In this document: positions 10,801 to 20,927 of the stretch, one piece after another
Position numbering within the stretch: position 1 is the first letter of the stretch
Layout: the number at the start of each line of letters is the position of its first letter
Assembly (NCBI GenBank): GCA_014607495.2
Contig: CP053156.1
Location: 10,354,001 to 10,418,000, forward strand
Direction of reading: 5' to 3'
Length of the DNA stretch: 64,000 nucleotides
From: Carposina sasakii
Taxonomy: Eukaryota > Arthropoda > Insecta > Lepidoptera > Carposinidae
Notes under the pieces: model-generated
What the model saw: the letters and a program-made list of their open reading frames with translations, nothing else
What the model was told of the DNA's origin: nothing
Databases searched by the model: none
Made by a program: the position numbers and the translations under genes

Positions 10801-13800
10801 ACTGCACATTCTGTCGAAGAACTTGCCAGACGTGTCGATCGCTACTACTTCGGGAATGAATCTGGAAAATAACATACTCGTAAGTATTTGAATTTTCAAT
10901 ATTTATACCTAGTATAAAAATCATTAAGGGATGAAAGTAAGCTATAACTAAGAGTACCCTGTATGCTATTGTATTATGCTTACCTTTGGTCTATAAAACT
11001 ACTAGCTATTTTAGTATATGGAATGAAATACTGCTACGAATACTTACTTTGAAGCGATGACTCTAAGCTGTTCATCAGGGCTGGGCAGCCTATGGTCAAT
11101 AGGCTCATCATCACCGGAACCGCATTCGGATAGCTGATCAGGCGTCAAGGTGACACTGCTAGCTATCCTCATAGAAGCGTCGGGTAACGCCGTGACCTCA
11201 CCCATTGCTTCTTTGGAGGTCCATTTGCGAAGATGCTCTACTACTGATGGCTGTAATTTAATCATGGACGGACATGTCAGATATGTAATTTTTTTATGTG
11301 AGATCTATATACCACGATACTTGCGTTTACGAAATAAAATGTAAGATATAAGTATTACAATGACCGGACTGAATAAATCAGATGCAGGAACTGTAATCCT
11401 TTTGTTTGGTATGCAAAAGAGTAGGTACTTTGACGATCGGATTGACTTTGTGTACTGAGCCGAAGGTCCTGAATCTCAAGGTTTGCTTCCGAGTTATGTA
11501 TATTTCTAGTTATATACCTTAGTTTAGTATCGAAGAAAAGATATTACGCATTTTACAATAAGCCTAAGCTAATAAATGATTTCAGTTTAGTACCGAAGAC
11601 AAAACCTTACAGATTTTCAATGAGCCTAAGCTAATGTGCTGTAAAAGTCTGTAAATATTTCACTTACAATGTGCGTTTCGATCTCCACATCAACTTTCTG
11701 GTAAACCCGTCGTCTCTTCGTGCTGAGCACGGGTGTGCACAGCAGGTAGGGAGAGTACTGGGAGTCTTTTCGCAGCTGGTCGAGGATGGATGACGAGATT
11801 CGGTCGGAGGTCGCCTTGTCGTACATATTGCGGACGCATGCAGGTCTGGAATTGCGTTAAAATAATGATAGAGTAATGTATCTAATGAAGTTTGGGTGAA
11901 GAAAATCTTATGCTGACAGATGATTGAATCCAAATGGCTGTTAAAATATAAGTACTGTGGGATTGGTGAAAAGGGAAGCGCTTCCGGCCTCACCGTGCCA
12001 CTAGTTATTGTTTGGCCCATGTATATATTCCAATCATTGTGAGAAACTTCGATATCGCGTTATAGGATTTGTATTAGACTATGGTTCTGTCTTGCATCCG
12101 CTACAATACCAAAGTTGTACAGAGAGGGCTTTCTACAGAAAGAGCATTTTTTACAAAGGTATCTACTTGAGTTAACAGACTTTGAGCGAGAAATTTACCG
12201 GTGGTCCTTTGGGTCTGGAAAACCTACCGCATAAATAAATATAAATCTATATAGGTAAGCATGCACTACCATACCTCTACCTAGTCAAGTAAATCTGTAG
12301 CCGATCTAAAATGATTTCATGTGCTGTCTGTGATATGTTTGTACATTTAAAATTACTTTATTTATTTAATTATTTCATTACATTCTAAAAGTTTTGTTAA
12401 ATGTTACAGAAATTTTAGTTTTAACTGTAACACATATAAGTATGAACAACTCATACCTACATAAAATTCGTAAAAAATCCCATTCGCGCACATTATACAA
12501 TGGTAATGTAATGCTAATAGCAAATTCAACTACCATGACATGAAGTAGGTTTAACTATTACGAGGAAGTAGGTAATTAGTAGAGAAATCGGGTATGTATA
12601 AAAAAAGATTACAAGGTCAAATATGTGACATTGTAATATGCTAACGTAACTTCACTAAATTCACATGCAGTGCGAACTTGTATGATAACATTGTGATTGT
12701 CGGATTTTCCCAATATTGATAGATTCTTAACTAAATTCGTTACAGTTTTTACCACCTCATTTAACTTTGTGGCTTTTAAGTTCTGCCTGCCTACTTGATT
12801 GCCTGCCGATTGTCAAGTTTTTCTATAAAGTTCGTTAATTAAACTTATCAAGACCGGTACGACCACTTCTGTTTCTATAACTTAGTTCTACAGCTGTAAC
12901 ATTCTTATACTATGTAGGTTATTTTTAAATTAGTTTATAGCTTTTGAATGAATTTGAACTTGTTATTGCCGAAACGGATTGCCGAGTAAATTATTGTTCA
13001 ACTTTTGATTAGATTTTAGAAAATTTAGGCCTCTTAGGTTAGGCACTATCAACTAACCAACAAACTGAGTTACTTCGCTAAAACAGTTGTAATTAAATGG
13101 GGATGCTATTCCCTATATTAGTTTCGTCATCGAAAGCAAGTTTCACTCGATTGTGTGTTCTATTAATTACTTATTCCCCTCACGTTGTCCATAATGTGTC
13201 AGGTCAGGTGGATGGTGCTGAATCGAAGTGTTACAAAGTGTGGAACAGTAGACCATCATTGGGTAGTGGTGACAATAAAATTGAGTCGTCTATAAGTTAC
13301 GAGTTTACGACCGATGGATGACGATCGACGGTTTGTCCATACGAATAGATTGTGGCACAGTTTGCCTTTCTTCCATGGGAGCAGAATACAGTATGTCGGA
13401 TACATGACATCTACTTACTATCATGCTTTTAGACACATCGTTAGGTATACTTCAGGCTCATAATTCATTTTGAAGTCATGCCTTGCACAGAGTATTTTCG
13501 CTTACTTTACTCATTATGATGTATCTACTCGTAGTAAATAAGTACCTAACTACATAATTTAAAAACAAAAAAGTTTATCCGGTCCAGGAATAAAATCCAG
13601 GGACTAAGACTACAAGTTTCTGAATGTCAAAAATAGCTTTACATGTTAGAAAAGCCACACCTCAACGGTCGGCATTTCTCGTTTACTTTGTGTAGCTGTT
13701 AGCAAGCGGATAGTAATGGGGAATTCCTTCTCGGATGCTAATTTAATTAGAAAGCAACTTGCCTGGTGTCGGGTGTGAACAGACCCTTATCGAGAGGCTT

Positions 13801-13853
13801 GCTCGCCGTGTAGTGGACTTTGCGCAACGCAAAGTCTGACAGGCTGCCCTCAG
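3293..13853 (-). CDS. gukh: GUK-holder / Nance-Horan syndrome family gene (5'-partial)
   Basis: This multi-exon scaffold gene has at least six coding exons and about 1,850 residues visible. Landmarks in order match my memory of vertebrate NHS/NHSL proteins: 'VHYTASKP..FTPDTRPACVR' at the end of the WAVE-homology region (NHS: 'YRAPWHQQ..LPATRPPCVE'), 'RRNTISG' (NHS 'RRKTISG'), 'SSGNWSASSES', 'DTEGYYTSFHMDSGLK', 'VIYSSDTLKRRK', 'EELYAVIHKSKKKL' (NHS 'EDLFAVIHRSKRKV') and 'FKKLLLQHS'. The family binds Abi/WAVE-complex components and shapes actin at cell junctions. In flies GUK-holder links Dlg and Scribble at synapses. Most of the chain is Ser/Thr/Pro-rich and probably disordered. The true N terminus is not visible; the region from 13.9 to 64 kb is probably its first intron(s). 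Confidence 0.93.
4813..5815 (-). other. Intron before the last gukh exon
   Basis: AT-rich non-coding sequence ending in a good acceptor at 4813. I see no coding content. Confidence 0.6.
5816..5897 (-). CDS. gukh: Candidate alternative first exon of a short gukh isoform
   Basis: An ATG at 5895-5897 opens 27 codons, beginning MSLHSSHTTFALWKRLPS and ending DAFE. It reaches a donor CGAAG|GTAATG in phase 1, exactly the phase required by the last exon, giving ..DAFE-D-YRHSSADK. The frame is closed upstream by TAA about 60 nt away, and I see no good acceptor there, so a first exon is more likely than an internal one. The resulting protein would be about 530 residues carrying only the C-terminal NHS module. 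This is inferred from splice grammar only. Confidence 0.5.
5898..6299 (-). other. Spacer between two candidate alternative first exons
   Basis: Non-coding. It contains 'gaaatcagtcc' on the minus strand near 6140, which resembles an arthropod initiator (TCAGT) and could be a start site for the 5816-5897 exon. Evidence is weak. Confidence 0.3.
6300..6354 (-). CDS. gukh: Second candidate alternative first exon of gukh
   Basis: An ATG at 6352-6354 starts MVAFFTAAPLSSGSCSTL and reaches a consensus donor TTTAC|GTAAGTG in phase 1, again matching the last exon. A second ATG four bases upstream (6356-6358) is open over the same bases but ends in phase 2, which would not fit. The segment is richer in GC than its flanks. 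It could instead be an internal exon, since a T-rich run lies just upstream. It does not resemble a known domain. Confidence 0.35.
6362..6367 (-). terminator. Candidate poly(A) signal for an isoform ending in the giant exon
   Basis: Minus-strand AATAAA lies about 370 nt past the in-frame TGA of the giant exon. It would serve a transcript that reads through the 3' splice site region and terminates there. Confidence 0.3.
6736..10118 (-). CDS. gukh: gukh giant exon (Ser/Thr-rich NHS core)
   Basis: A single exon carries about 1,127 codons. Its best acceptor is 'tttgttctatcttag' before 10118, which enters in phase 1. NHS-family landmarks in order are SSGNWSASSES (near 9620), DTEGYYTSFHMDSGLK (near 9331-9379), TSSPDSGHNTSSS (near 8780), DYFDAGDYVTIADV (near 8290), a block with VIYSSDTLKRRK then TTFEPGPFV (near 7935-8040), and a proline run KPPPPLSKPTSP (near 7850), a likely SH3 or EVH1 ligand. 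The frame ends ISDSDDYGTEIW then TGA. To continue into the last exon, a donor at 6827/6828 (CCTA|GTAAAG) has the correct phase 1. The G|GTGATT at the stop codon does not. The ATG at 10144-10146 lies upstream of the acceptor and is probably intronic. Confidence 0.9.
10119..10660 (-). other. Intron between exon 4 and the giant exon
   Basis: Non-coding and AT-rich. If the mapped borders are right, a very small exon could be hidden here to repair the phase difference. I searched by eye and found no convincing one. Confidence 0.5.
10661..10861 (-). CDS. gukh: gukh coding exon 4 (RRxTISG exon)
   Basis: A 201-nt exon with acceptor 'tatgttattttccag' and donor GCTGG|GTAAGC. It enters and leaves in phase 2. 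It reads FIPEVVAIDTSGKFFDRM..., a basic stretch KRRTRSRKPRGKRRNTISG, then TDQKELREAIA. The R-R-[KN]-T-I-S-G motif is a hallmark of NHS-family proteins. The basic run could act as a nuclear or membrane-binding patch. GC content is clearly higher than in flanking introns. Confidence 0.9.
10862..11047 (-). other. gukh intron 3
   Basis: A short GT-AG intron of 186 nt with donor TTCAAA|GTAAGTA and acceptor 'ttattttccag'. Confidence 0.8.
11048..11250 (-). CDS. gukh: gukh coding exon 3
   Basis: 203 nt, entering in phase 0 and leaving in phase 2, so it joins exon 4 cleanly (..VIAS-K-FIPEVV). It reads PSVVEHLRKWTSKEAMGE..., then LTPDQLSECGSGDDEPIDHR and LPSPDEQLRVIAS. The acceptor is 'gattaaattacag' and the donor AAA|GTAAGTA. 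It has no named domain. It sits between the WAVE-homology end and the TISG motif, where NHS proteins are variable. Confidence 0.85.
11251..11667 (-). other. gukh intron 2
   Basis: A GT-AG intron. It contains two similar segments (near 11520-11570 and 11580-11640, both with 'agcctaagctaat') suggesting a local duplication. Otherwise it is featureless. Confidence 0.7.
11668..11845 (-). CDS. gukh: gukh coding exon 2
   Basis: 178 nt, entering in phase 2 and leaving in phase 0 at CACATT|GTAAGTG. With exon 1 it spells DTRPACVRNMYDKATSD, then SILDQLRKDSQYSPY and RRRVYQKVDVEIETHI. The 'TRPPCVE.LHR.A..SL' stretch of vertebrate NHS is clearly recognisable as TRPACVRNMYDKA. It belongs to the tail of the WAVE-homology region. 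The acceptor is 'ttttaacgcaattccag'. Confidence 0.92.
11846..13762 (-). other. gukh intron 1 (GC-AG type)
   Basis: Intron of about 1.9 kb whose donor reads CACCAG|GCAAGT instead of GT. All other donor positions match consensus, the usual signature of genuine GC-AG introns. AT-rich, with no coding content. Confidence 0.8.
13763..13853 (-). CDS. gukh: gukh first visible coding exon (WAVE-homology region)
   Basis: 91 nt with acceptor 'cttttgtcttgtttcag', entering in phase 1 and leaving in phase 2 at a GC donor. It reads EGSLSDFALRKVHYTASKPL then DKGLFTPDT. Its counterpart in vertebrate NHS is the 'SNLD.ES...YYRAPWHQQ..LPATR' segment that ends the N-terminal WAVE-homology domain used for binding Abi. 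There is no in-frame ATG, so at least one upstream exon ending in phase 1 must exist. Confidence 0.92.
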
Positions 13854-14214
13854 CTGAAACAAGACAAAAGTAAACTTAAATTATCGTGTTATTAAAAAAA
13901 TATAAATTATTAAGTTAAAACTTTGTCTAATTTTGACAGATATTCCACACGATTTGCTGTCAAATATCATTTTTAAACAGGCGCGGTTTTGTAACAAAAT
14001 ATCTACAATCTCAAATCTTCAGAAACTCTTACGAGAAAATCTTATTAAAATTCAAGTTTAAGACGTCCAGCCATCGATTTTTCTGGAAGGCAGATCATAT
14101 ATCTGACACGGGAACTAATATGCATCATTACTAAGGCCTCCAGGTTATCAGAATTAATGGGCCCGGTACTACGATACCTCATTTCACCTTCGCTAAAGTT
14201 ATTGTGTGTAGGAC
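13854..14214 (-). other. Proximal part of the long 5' intron
   Basis: Non-coding sequence immediately upstream of the first visible exon. No repeat recognised. Confidence 0.5.
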
Positions 14215-14446
14215 AACAGTTGATAAATAAGCTTCAGATACGGCAGTATTGTATAATTAGCGCATAAGGTAACAGTTGATAAATAAGCTTCAGATACGGC
14301 AGTATTGTATAATTAGCGCATAAGGTAACAGTTGATAAATAAGCTTCAGATACGGCAGTATTGTATAATTAGCGCATAAGGTAACAGTTGATAAATAAGC
14401 TTCAGATACGGCAGTATTGTATAATTAGCGCATAAGGTAACAGTTG
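14215..14446. repeat. Perfect 56-bp tandem array (about 4.1 copies)
   Basis: The unit starts 'aacagttgataaataagctt' and ends 'attagcgcataaggt'. It is repeated four times without visible mismatch, followed by an 8-bp partial copy. Identical units imply recent expansion or an assembly/polymerase artefact. It lies in the presumed intron and has no coding frame. Confidence 0.95.
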
Positions 14447-17400
14447 TGGTTTATACACGTTCATATATTATGATTTATAGCTGCATTCCATCCGTGTAAG
14501 CTTTGGAAAAGTATTAGTTTTCATGATTTTATTTTCAGTTTTTAATGTGAAATTGTTACTAACTAGTCCAGGAAATTCGACTTTCAGTCCTGTGGTAAGT
14601 GAGAATGACAATACAACTGCAACTCTCCATGCATGTCGCAAGAGTCGACTAAGAAACGCGGACATTGCTCAGGTGATGAGCTAGCAACTTGTCACTGATC
14701 ATTTTCAACTGTCCCTGCTATGCTAAAAACGTGGTCGTGTGTTGTCCTTTATAATCCTTATAACAGCAGTTCTGCAGGCTACCCCGTTTCTGGGACATAG
14801 CCGCGTGTATGTGTTTATTATTATATATGTTGGAAGATGATGGTGCTAATTATTAGAGTCTGCCTCATAAAACAGATTGTAGGTAAAAGCTACAAGATAT
14901 GATAGAGATTATGCAGGTACCAGGATATTCAGGTATTCAGGAAGTGAGACAAGATAGTAAATGCTAACTAATAAGCAGTAAAGTGCCATTAGAGCTTACC
15001 TAACGAAACATTATACTGACATAGGGCAAAGAACATAAAACATCTTCAATAGTCTTTTGGCAATTTTTGGTTATTGACCGAGTACAAAAGATTTTCTCCA
15101 CAGTATTTTTTTAATGAAAATAAACAGGCTCCTTCTCTACATATTATATACTAAATACCTAAATTTCAATAGGAAAAGATTTGGAACTATATTCTAATAT
15201 TAATTCCATGTATTGGGTGTGTAATGTGCATACTTCTGCCCAACCTGTTTGGGGGATAATGGGTGTGACTATATGTAGTATTGGACTACAACTCCATTTT
15301 AACTCGCCCTTAAAGTGTAGTCAGCACAAGTACAAATTCTAGGCGTTCTACTATTCGACATACTAGGTATACAACTTATCGGCATGTCAGGCAGTCGTGT
15401 TCAAAGCAAGCGATCGCGTCATGTCGTGACCGAACCTATTTCGGAATCTAATTATCGATCGAAGGAAATAATTGGTACCATTTCACACGATTAAGATGGA
15501 TCGGGAAAAGACACTGACTAATCAGCATTGTATAGGGGATTTGTACCTAATCAATAAAACAATACATTGCTTTTGTGAGCTTATTCTTATTCTTTATTGT
15601 ACACAAAACACTACAGAAAAAACAGATAAATTTGCAAAAGTAATGTATACAAAGGCGTGCTTATCTCTGCAAGAGATTTCTTCCAGCATACCAGATAACA
15701 AAGTGAGACAAATGTGTTGTAAAGGTAATATGTGTACAAACTAACTAAAGCTAAGCTTATTTGTGGTACTATTATGTTAGTTTGTAAAGAAAATTTCGCT
15801 AGTCTAGTTTACGGAATACAAGTGCAGATAAAGTTATCTCGCACTGTATATGGCGTGCGATTTTCATGAAGTTTAATATAAATGATGATATCTCAATAGC
15901 GCATACCAAAATTGTAATAATAGAAGCACTAAAGCTTCTACGGTATAGCTCGACGTCGCATAGAAGCCATTACTTGGTCTTTATTACAGGCGCGAGTGGC
16001 ATTCTAAAGGTACTGCAATCACCTCAGAACGTGAACTTTGCCACTCACTAGTATGCCTTCTTGCATAGGTACACACCTATATACAAACTTCGAAACCTAT
16101 TTGAGCTTTAAATTAACAACATTGTTTTTGATGTTAATCTTGGAATTTCAATCACTCGAAATTTGCTCTTTAATAAAAACATACATAATGTTCTGTGCTA
16201 AAACATGTTTAAATAGCATGTGTAAAGAGATTTAAATATAGATAAATAATTATGTAAATACATACGAAGAAACCGCATATTCGCAAAAGGATACGGGAAA
16301 ATGCCTCTAATTAAATGTCTCTCAAATAGCAATGTTGTCTAAATACGCCGAAAAACAAGCAAATTGAAATTTAATATCAATAAAATGAGGGTCTAAATTC
16401 TCTGGGACGAACGAACAGCCATTAGACCGTCGTATTTCGTTGGCTTCATTAAAGAGAACATAAATGGGCCCATGATTTGCAGAAGGCATATTAAATCTGC
16501 GATGATCTAAGTTTCCAAGGGCATATTAAGGGTGTCAGTTATTACTTTCAATTGCATGATGTCCAGCAGAAATCAAAGTTCTTGTGTAATATTAATCTTC
16601 AAGAGCATCAAGATGCTATTGAAACGATTCAATTCCCATGAGTAGAATAGGGTATGCATAGACAACTGGCCCCAGGAAACCAGTTCCATAAACTGACAGT
16701 GAGATTGAATAGTATTGGATTGCAATAAGAATTGTGCAAGTGGGATCCATTGTGAGCTGGCCTTGGGAGCAAGGGACCGGCGCAGCGGCGCTCGCGCAGG
16801 AGCTCCGTGGGTGGCGAACGTGATACTTTGTCGATGGCTGCCATTTACGACCGAATTCAAGCACCTATCGCACAATCTTTAGAGCCACTTGTTGCAACGT
16901 CCTGGAGCTTCACGAAGGGTAGAGTTATGCAGGTGAAAAGTTATGTCTTACATGATATTATATCATTATAGTGAAGCGTTTAATGAGTTCCAGACAAGCT
17001 TTATAGCGATTCTACAGACACATTTATGACCGTCCCTGGCTTGGTTGCAAGTCTATAATTACTGGTTGCATCAATAAATTGTGTGTAACCGTTGTATAGG
17101 ATTGAACACGCCGCGGTAGTACAACAACCTATGGAAATAGTGCATTGAATGCGTAGAAATGCTGGAGGCAAGGTCCCGAGGTCACGACTTTGAGAAGGAC
17201 TCGCAAGGGCGCAGCCATTACAGTGCACAACTTGCATGTGTGTGCAAAACTGGTTCTGCTCCATTATCGTAATAACGTAAAGATGATGGATCCGAATTTC
17301 TCTTTGAAATAATATTAATGAAAGAAAAAACATTTTTAAATTGTTTGGGAGTTTTGTATGACAAACTAAATTAAAGTATAATATTTACTATCTGAATCGC

Positions 17401-17812
17401 TCCTAAAATTGACAAAAAAAATGAGGCTGCCAGTGGTTATGCACTGGTGTTAAATTTTTTTACTTAGAGAATTCTTTATTTTATATTTAAAGTAAGTACC
17501 TACCTACAAGGAAAAAACTTGGGAAACATCAATCATGTTCCGCGTAAAAGTTCGAGGAAAAGTATAATCAAACTATCGTTTGCAAATTATATAAGATAAA
17601 ACAGTTCCAGATACTTTTACGAAAACTTGAAATGCAAAACGAATAAATATAGATAATAGAGAACATGGTGATGTTATCAGAATAAAAGCACATAACTGGA
17701 TATTCAACTAACCGCTGCGCTGGTAAATATACTAAATGTCATAAAGATCCACTTAGCCGTTTTCAGCAAGCTCATCTCTTAAAGAGAGCAATAGCCTAAA
17801 TCTCTTTTAAAC
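14447..17812. other. Intronic stretch without recognised genes
   Basis: AT-rich, apart from a CpG-richer patch at 16740-16860 ('gcgcagcggcgctcgcgcag') that lacks good splice borders. A weak alternative first-exon candidate ends at 15000. No RNA gene is seen. Confidence 0.4.
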
Positions 17813-17900
17813 TCCGTCCGCGTGGACTACAGAGTCATTATCCAGCTTTTTTTCGAAATAAAAAGTAGCCTATGTTCTGTCTCAGTCTAAAGATTGTCTG
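17813..17900 (+). repeat. RTE-type LINE tail fragment
   Basis: It contains 'ctccgtccgcgtggactac' and 'aataaaaagtagcctatgtt', the same marks as the fuller copy at 29.4 kb. A short relic. Confidence 0.65.
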
Positions 17901-18209
17901 CCAACGAGGTTTAAGCAAGCGTATTATGCTTTATAATATTGAGATTCTAAAAAGCGACATACATTCCAGTTTGTTCCAACTCTTGAGCGGGATTAAGATA
18001 AAAGAGTTGATGAACTCTGCGGAAGTAATTCACACGCAATCGACCGTGACGATTTATCGGCGAAACTTGCGAAAATACTTCAAGTTCGGAACAAGAACAC
18101 CGCCAATTCATTTGTGCTGAAGCATTACTAACTGGTAAAGCGGTTTTTTAACTACTTTGTGAATTTATCGCGAGTACAATATAGTGGCAGAATATAGTTA
18201 GTTACTTAC

Positions 18210-18254
18210 CTTTTAACGACCTTAACTTTTTATTTACTTGATAAACACCGACAT
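18210..18254 (-). CDS. gukh: Candidate 45-nt cassette exon of gukh
   Basis: The acceptor is 'gtgtatttgtttag' and the donor AAAAG|GTAAGTAAC, a near-perfect consensus. The only frame that fits the next exon reads VGVYQVNKKLRSLK and continues A-EGSLSDFALRK. It enters and leaves in phase 1, and its length is divisible by three, so it can be included or skipped without changing frame. There is no ATG in frame, so it needs a further upstream exon. Evidence is splice grammar plus frame only. Confidence 0.4.
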
Positions 18255-20157
18255 CTAAACAAATACACTATCCATAACCTATCCTAACGTAATTAATGTT
18301 AAACTCCTCGTTTCCAAACATAAACATGTGAGTCATTAGGAATGAACCGTACATATTTTGGGATCGTCGCTCTGTCTGAGAATCACTCCACTACAAATAC
18401 ATCGTCTCGTGTCTACTTCAGTTTGTCTCCATATAACTCACTGACGAATTTATTTGCAGCACAGAGAAGAATGCAAATAATCTTCCCTAACTGAAATAAA
18501 CTTGAACTCCGCAAATTCCTTTGAGACAATATTGAATATCATGTTTACTATCTTTGTATTACCTCCTCCCAGGGAAACAAAGTCAGCAATAAATAATACT
18601 GCTCCAAATAAACAAATATTCACTTCTTTAGACATAAAGAAAGAGGCTTCATGAATTGCTGATACAGGCTAGATGCCGCTTCCTTTACAAACAGAGACAT
18701 TGCATAAATTTATAGAATGAGCTCTAATACTGGTGTAGTTTCCTCGAGGAAATACACTGGGTCGGTCGGACATTAGGGGATGAACCGGGCCGGGGTGGAT
18801 TAATGAACGTGTTTTGTTTGGCACAGGCAAGACATACTAAAGAAAACGGTCTGTCACTTACGAGCCCTTTGGAGCAAGCTTTTGGGTTAAACGGTCTTTG
18901 CGCATAATTAAGATGTGGCCGGAGCCGCAGCCGCCCGTAATCATCCAATATACCGAAACAAACCTAAAGTAGCTGGTCCCATTTCAGAGTTAACGCTAAC
19001 GACAAAACCAAAATAGCCATCTATCAAAAAAAAGTCCACAGAATTAGTGGGAAAAGTTAGAATGGGCATTATCAATGGGATGACACAAACAAAAAGATAA
19101 TACCATGGAATTAAATTCATGTTATTTAGATAACGCCCATGAAAACCTTACATTATAAATAAATAATTTTATCATGCTTAGTTACCAGGCAAAATAACAT
19201 ATTCAACAACTTTAGCTAAATGCATGACAAGTATTACTGAAACTTTTCCGAAGCTAAAAGTTGACCGCATATCGAAGTACGCTATTATTAGGGGAAAGGG
19301 TCGGCTCGTCCATGGATTTGACTGGTCACAAGTGAGAGTTATCAGCGCCCTAAAATTTGGGCTTACCGCGGGACCTTTTAGTTTACTACGAAAATTTCCA
19401 TTTGCCTAAAAGGTTCCCCTTGTCATTATCGGGAAAGCGGGTGCCAAACTAATGATACTTTACACAATTTCAGTCATTCAAAAGAATGTTACATAAAACA
19501 GAGAAGGTAAACTAACTAAATAAATAGTATTTCACGTAAGCAAAGTAGAGTATTTTCTATTTGTTCTTAACATACCTATAACTATTTCTGCTTACCTTAG
19601 TGGAGTCTAGGTAGAGACATGCAGTGCTGCTAGTTTAGTGTTAAATTTGTTCAGATTACACACGAGTCGTAAAAACGACATTTTTATTGCCAAGAAGATA
19701 TATAGACTATTGCCACGTTTCTTCACATTACATTAAGACAGTCCGCTCTGCTCTCGTAGAGATTGTAAGCCCCATTCTGATCCAGATCGAATACCCTAAA
19801 ATTTTATGGTATGAGAAAGTATCGGTTCTGGTATGAACCGCAATATTTTGGGAGAAAAAGGTAAATTAGATTTTGAAATTGTATAAAACTATTATCAAAT
19901 ATGTGTTGAACATGGAGAAAAACGAATATCTATTTATTATCAAAATGTCCGGTTTTCAAGTGAGAGTAACCAGATTCGTACAGTGTCAAGATAAATCTAA
20001 AATATTTTGAAACAAGGCATTTTGTAGCGCTTAGTGTGTAAAAATCCAATATGAATATGTGTGGGTAAGTTACACTATTTATTTATATGGAATGTTAGCC
20101 GAAACTTCATACATACCTATAATGGCGGTTTTCATGCATAAGTAGGTAAGTAATAAG
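18255..20157. other. Intronic stretch without recognised genes
   Basis: AT-rich. Short open frames are chance. A donor-like 'AAG|GTAAGC' near 19595 has a stop in the frame that would be needed. No repeat recognised. Confidence 0.4.
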
Positions 20158-20490
20158 TGATGATGATGATCTTCGACCGTATTTCTGCCAAGGCGACCAA
20201 TCTCTACGGAGATTGGCCAGGTACGCAGGAGATATTATAGTGCACAAGTGTGTGCGCAAACACAGATGCACTCTCTATTCCGTTACTCTCATAGTCCGAT
20301 GGGACGGAAAGCCGACACGACCGGAGAGAGATCAGGCGCAGGACCAACGGTTTTACGTTCTTTCCGAGGCACGAACGAGCAAAGGGACAATTTTGCAACA
20401 TTAAAATCTGTACATTAAATAAATTCATTGGTACAGGCCCGTGACTGGGATCGAACTTACGCCTCCCGCTTGGAAGTTGCTATTACCGCT
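20158..20490 (-). repeat. tRNA-derived SINE, family B copy 1
   Basis: On the minus strand it runs from the tRNA-like head ending in 'agttcgatcccagtcacg' (B box) through a body of about 250 bp to an (ATC)n tail at 20158-20170. The A-box segment present in the 36.4 kb copy is deleted here. It carries a chance open frame on each strand. Its last 40 bp or so resemble the 3' end of the LINE at 38.7 kb. Confidence 0.85.
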
Positions 20491-20534
20491 TTAAGTATCT
20501 ATAGTTTAAAATATTGAACCTTGTCAATAATAAT

Positions 20535-20570
20535 TATGTATATATATATATATATATATAAATATAAATT

Positions 20571-20617
<47 letters not shown>

Positions 20618-20640
20618 GTATATATATTTATTTTATAAAT
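20535..20640. repeat. (TA)n microsatellite, likely SINE tail
   Basis: About 100 bp of nearly pure TA with a few interruptions, directly abutting the 3' end of the minus-strand family A SINE. It looks like an expanded 3' tail. Confidence 0.85.
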
Positions 20641-20864
20641 ATTCACACACTTCACAACACATTGATCTAGTCCCACACTGAGATCCCTAAGGTCTTGTGT
20701 CGTGGGTACTAAGCAACGGTATACAAATACTTAGATAAGTATAGAAACATCCATGACTCGGAAACAAACATAGATATTCATCACATCAATGCTTGCACCG
20801 GGAATCGAACCCAGGACCTATGGCGTCGCAGGCAGGGCCACTACCAACTACACCAATCGGCCGG
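20641..20864 (-). repeat. tRNA-derived SINE, family A copy 2
   Basis: On the minus strand it starts 'ccggccgattggtgtagttg' (A box), with B box 'gggttcgattcccggtg' and the family body ending near 'gtgtgggactagatcaatg'. The A and B boxes are intact, so this copy looks fairly young. Confidence 0.9.
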
Positions 20865-20927
20865 TTATAATAGCATAATAATATATAGTATTCATGTTTA
20901 TGTTATTTATACGGCTATGCAGGGTGT

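Noticed and set aside
10694..10924. Frames in other registers over exon 4
   Set aside because: Only one register gives the TISG motif and joins exon 3 in phase.
14215..14446. Regular repeats that could suggest a CRISPR array
   Set aside because: The units are directly tandem without spacers, in insect DNA.
16573..17333. GC-richer patch with several overlapping frames of 70-110 codons
   Set aside because: Frames overlap in several registers, lack splice borders and resemble no family. The NHS coiled region expected upstream is not recognisable here.
19596..19660. Donor-like CTAAG|GTAAGC as a further gukh exon
   Set aside because: The frame required to join the first visible exon has a stop immediately before the donor.
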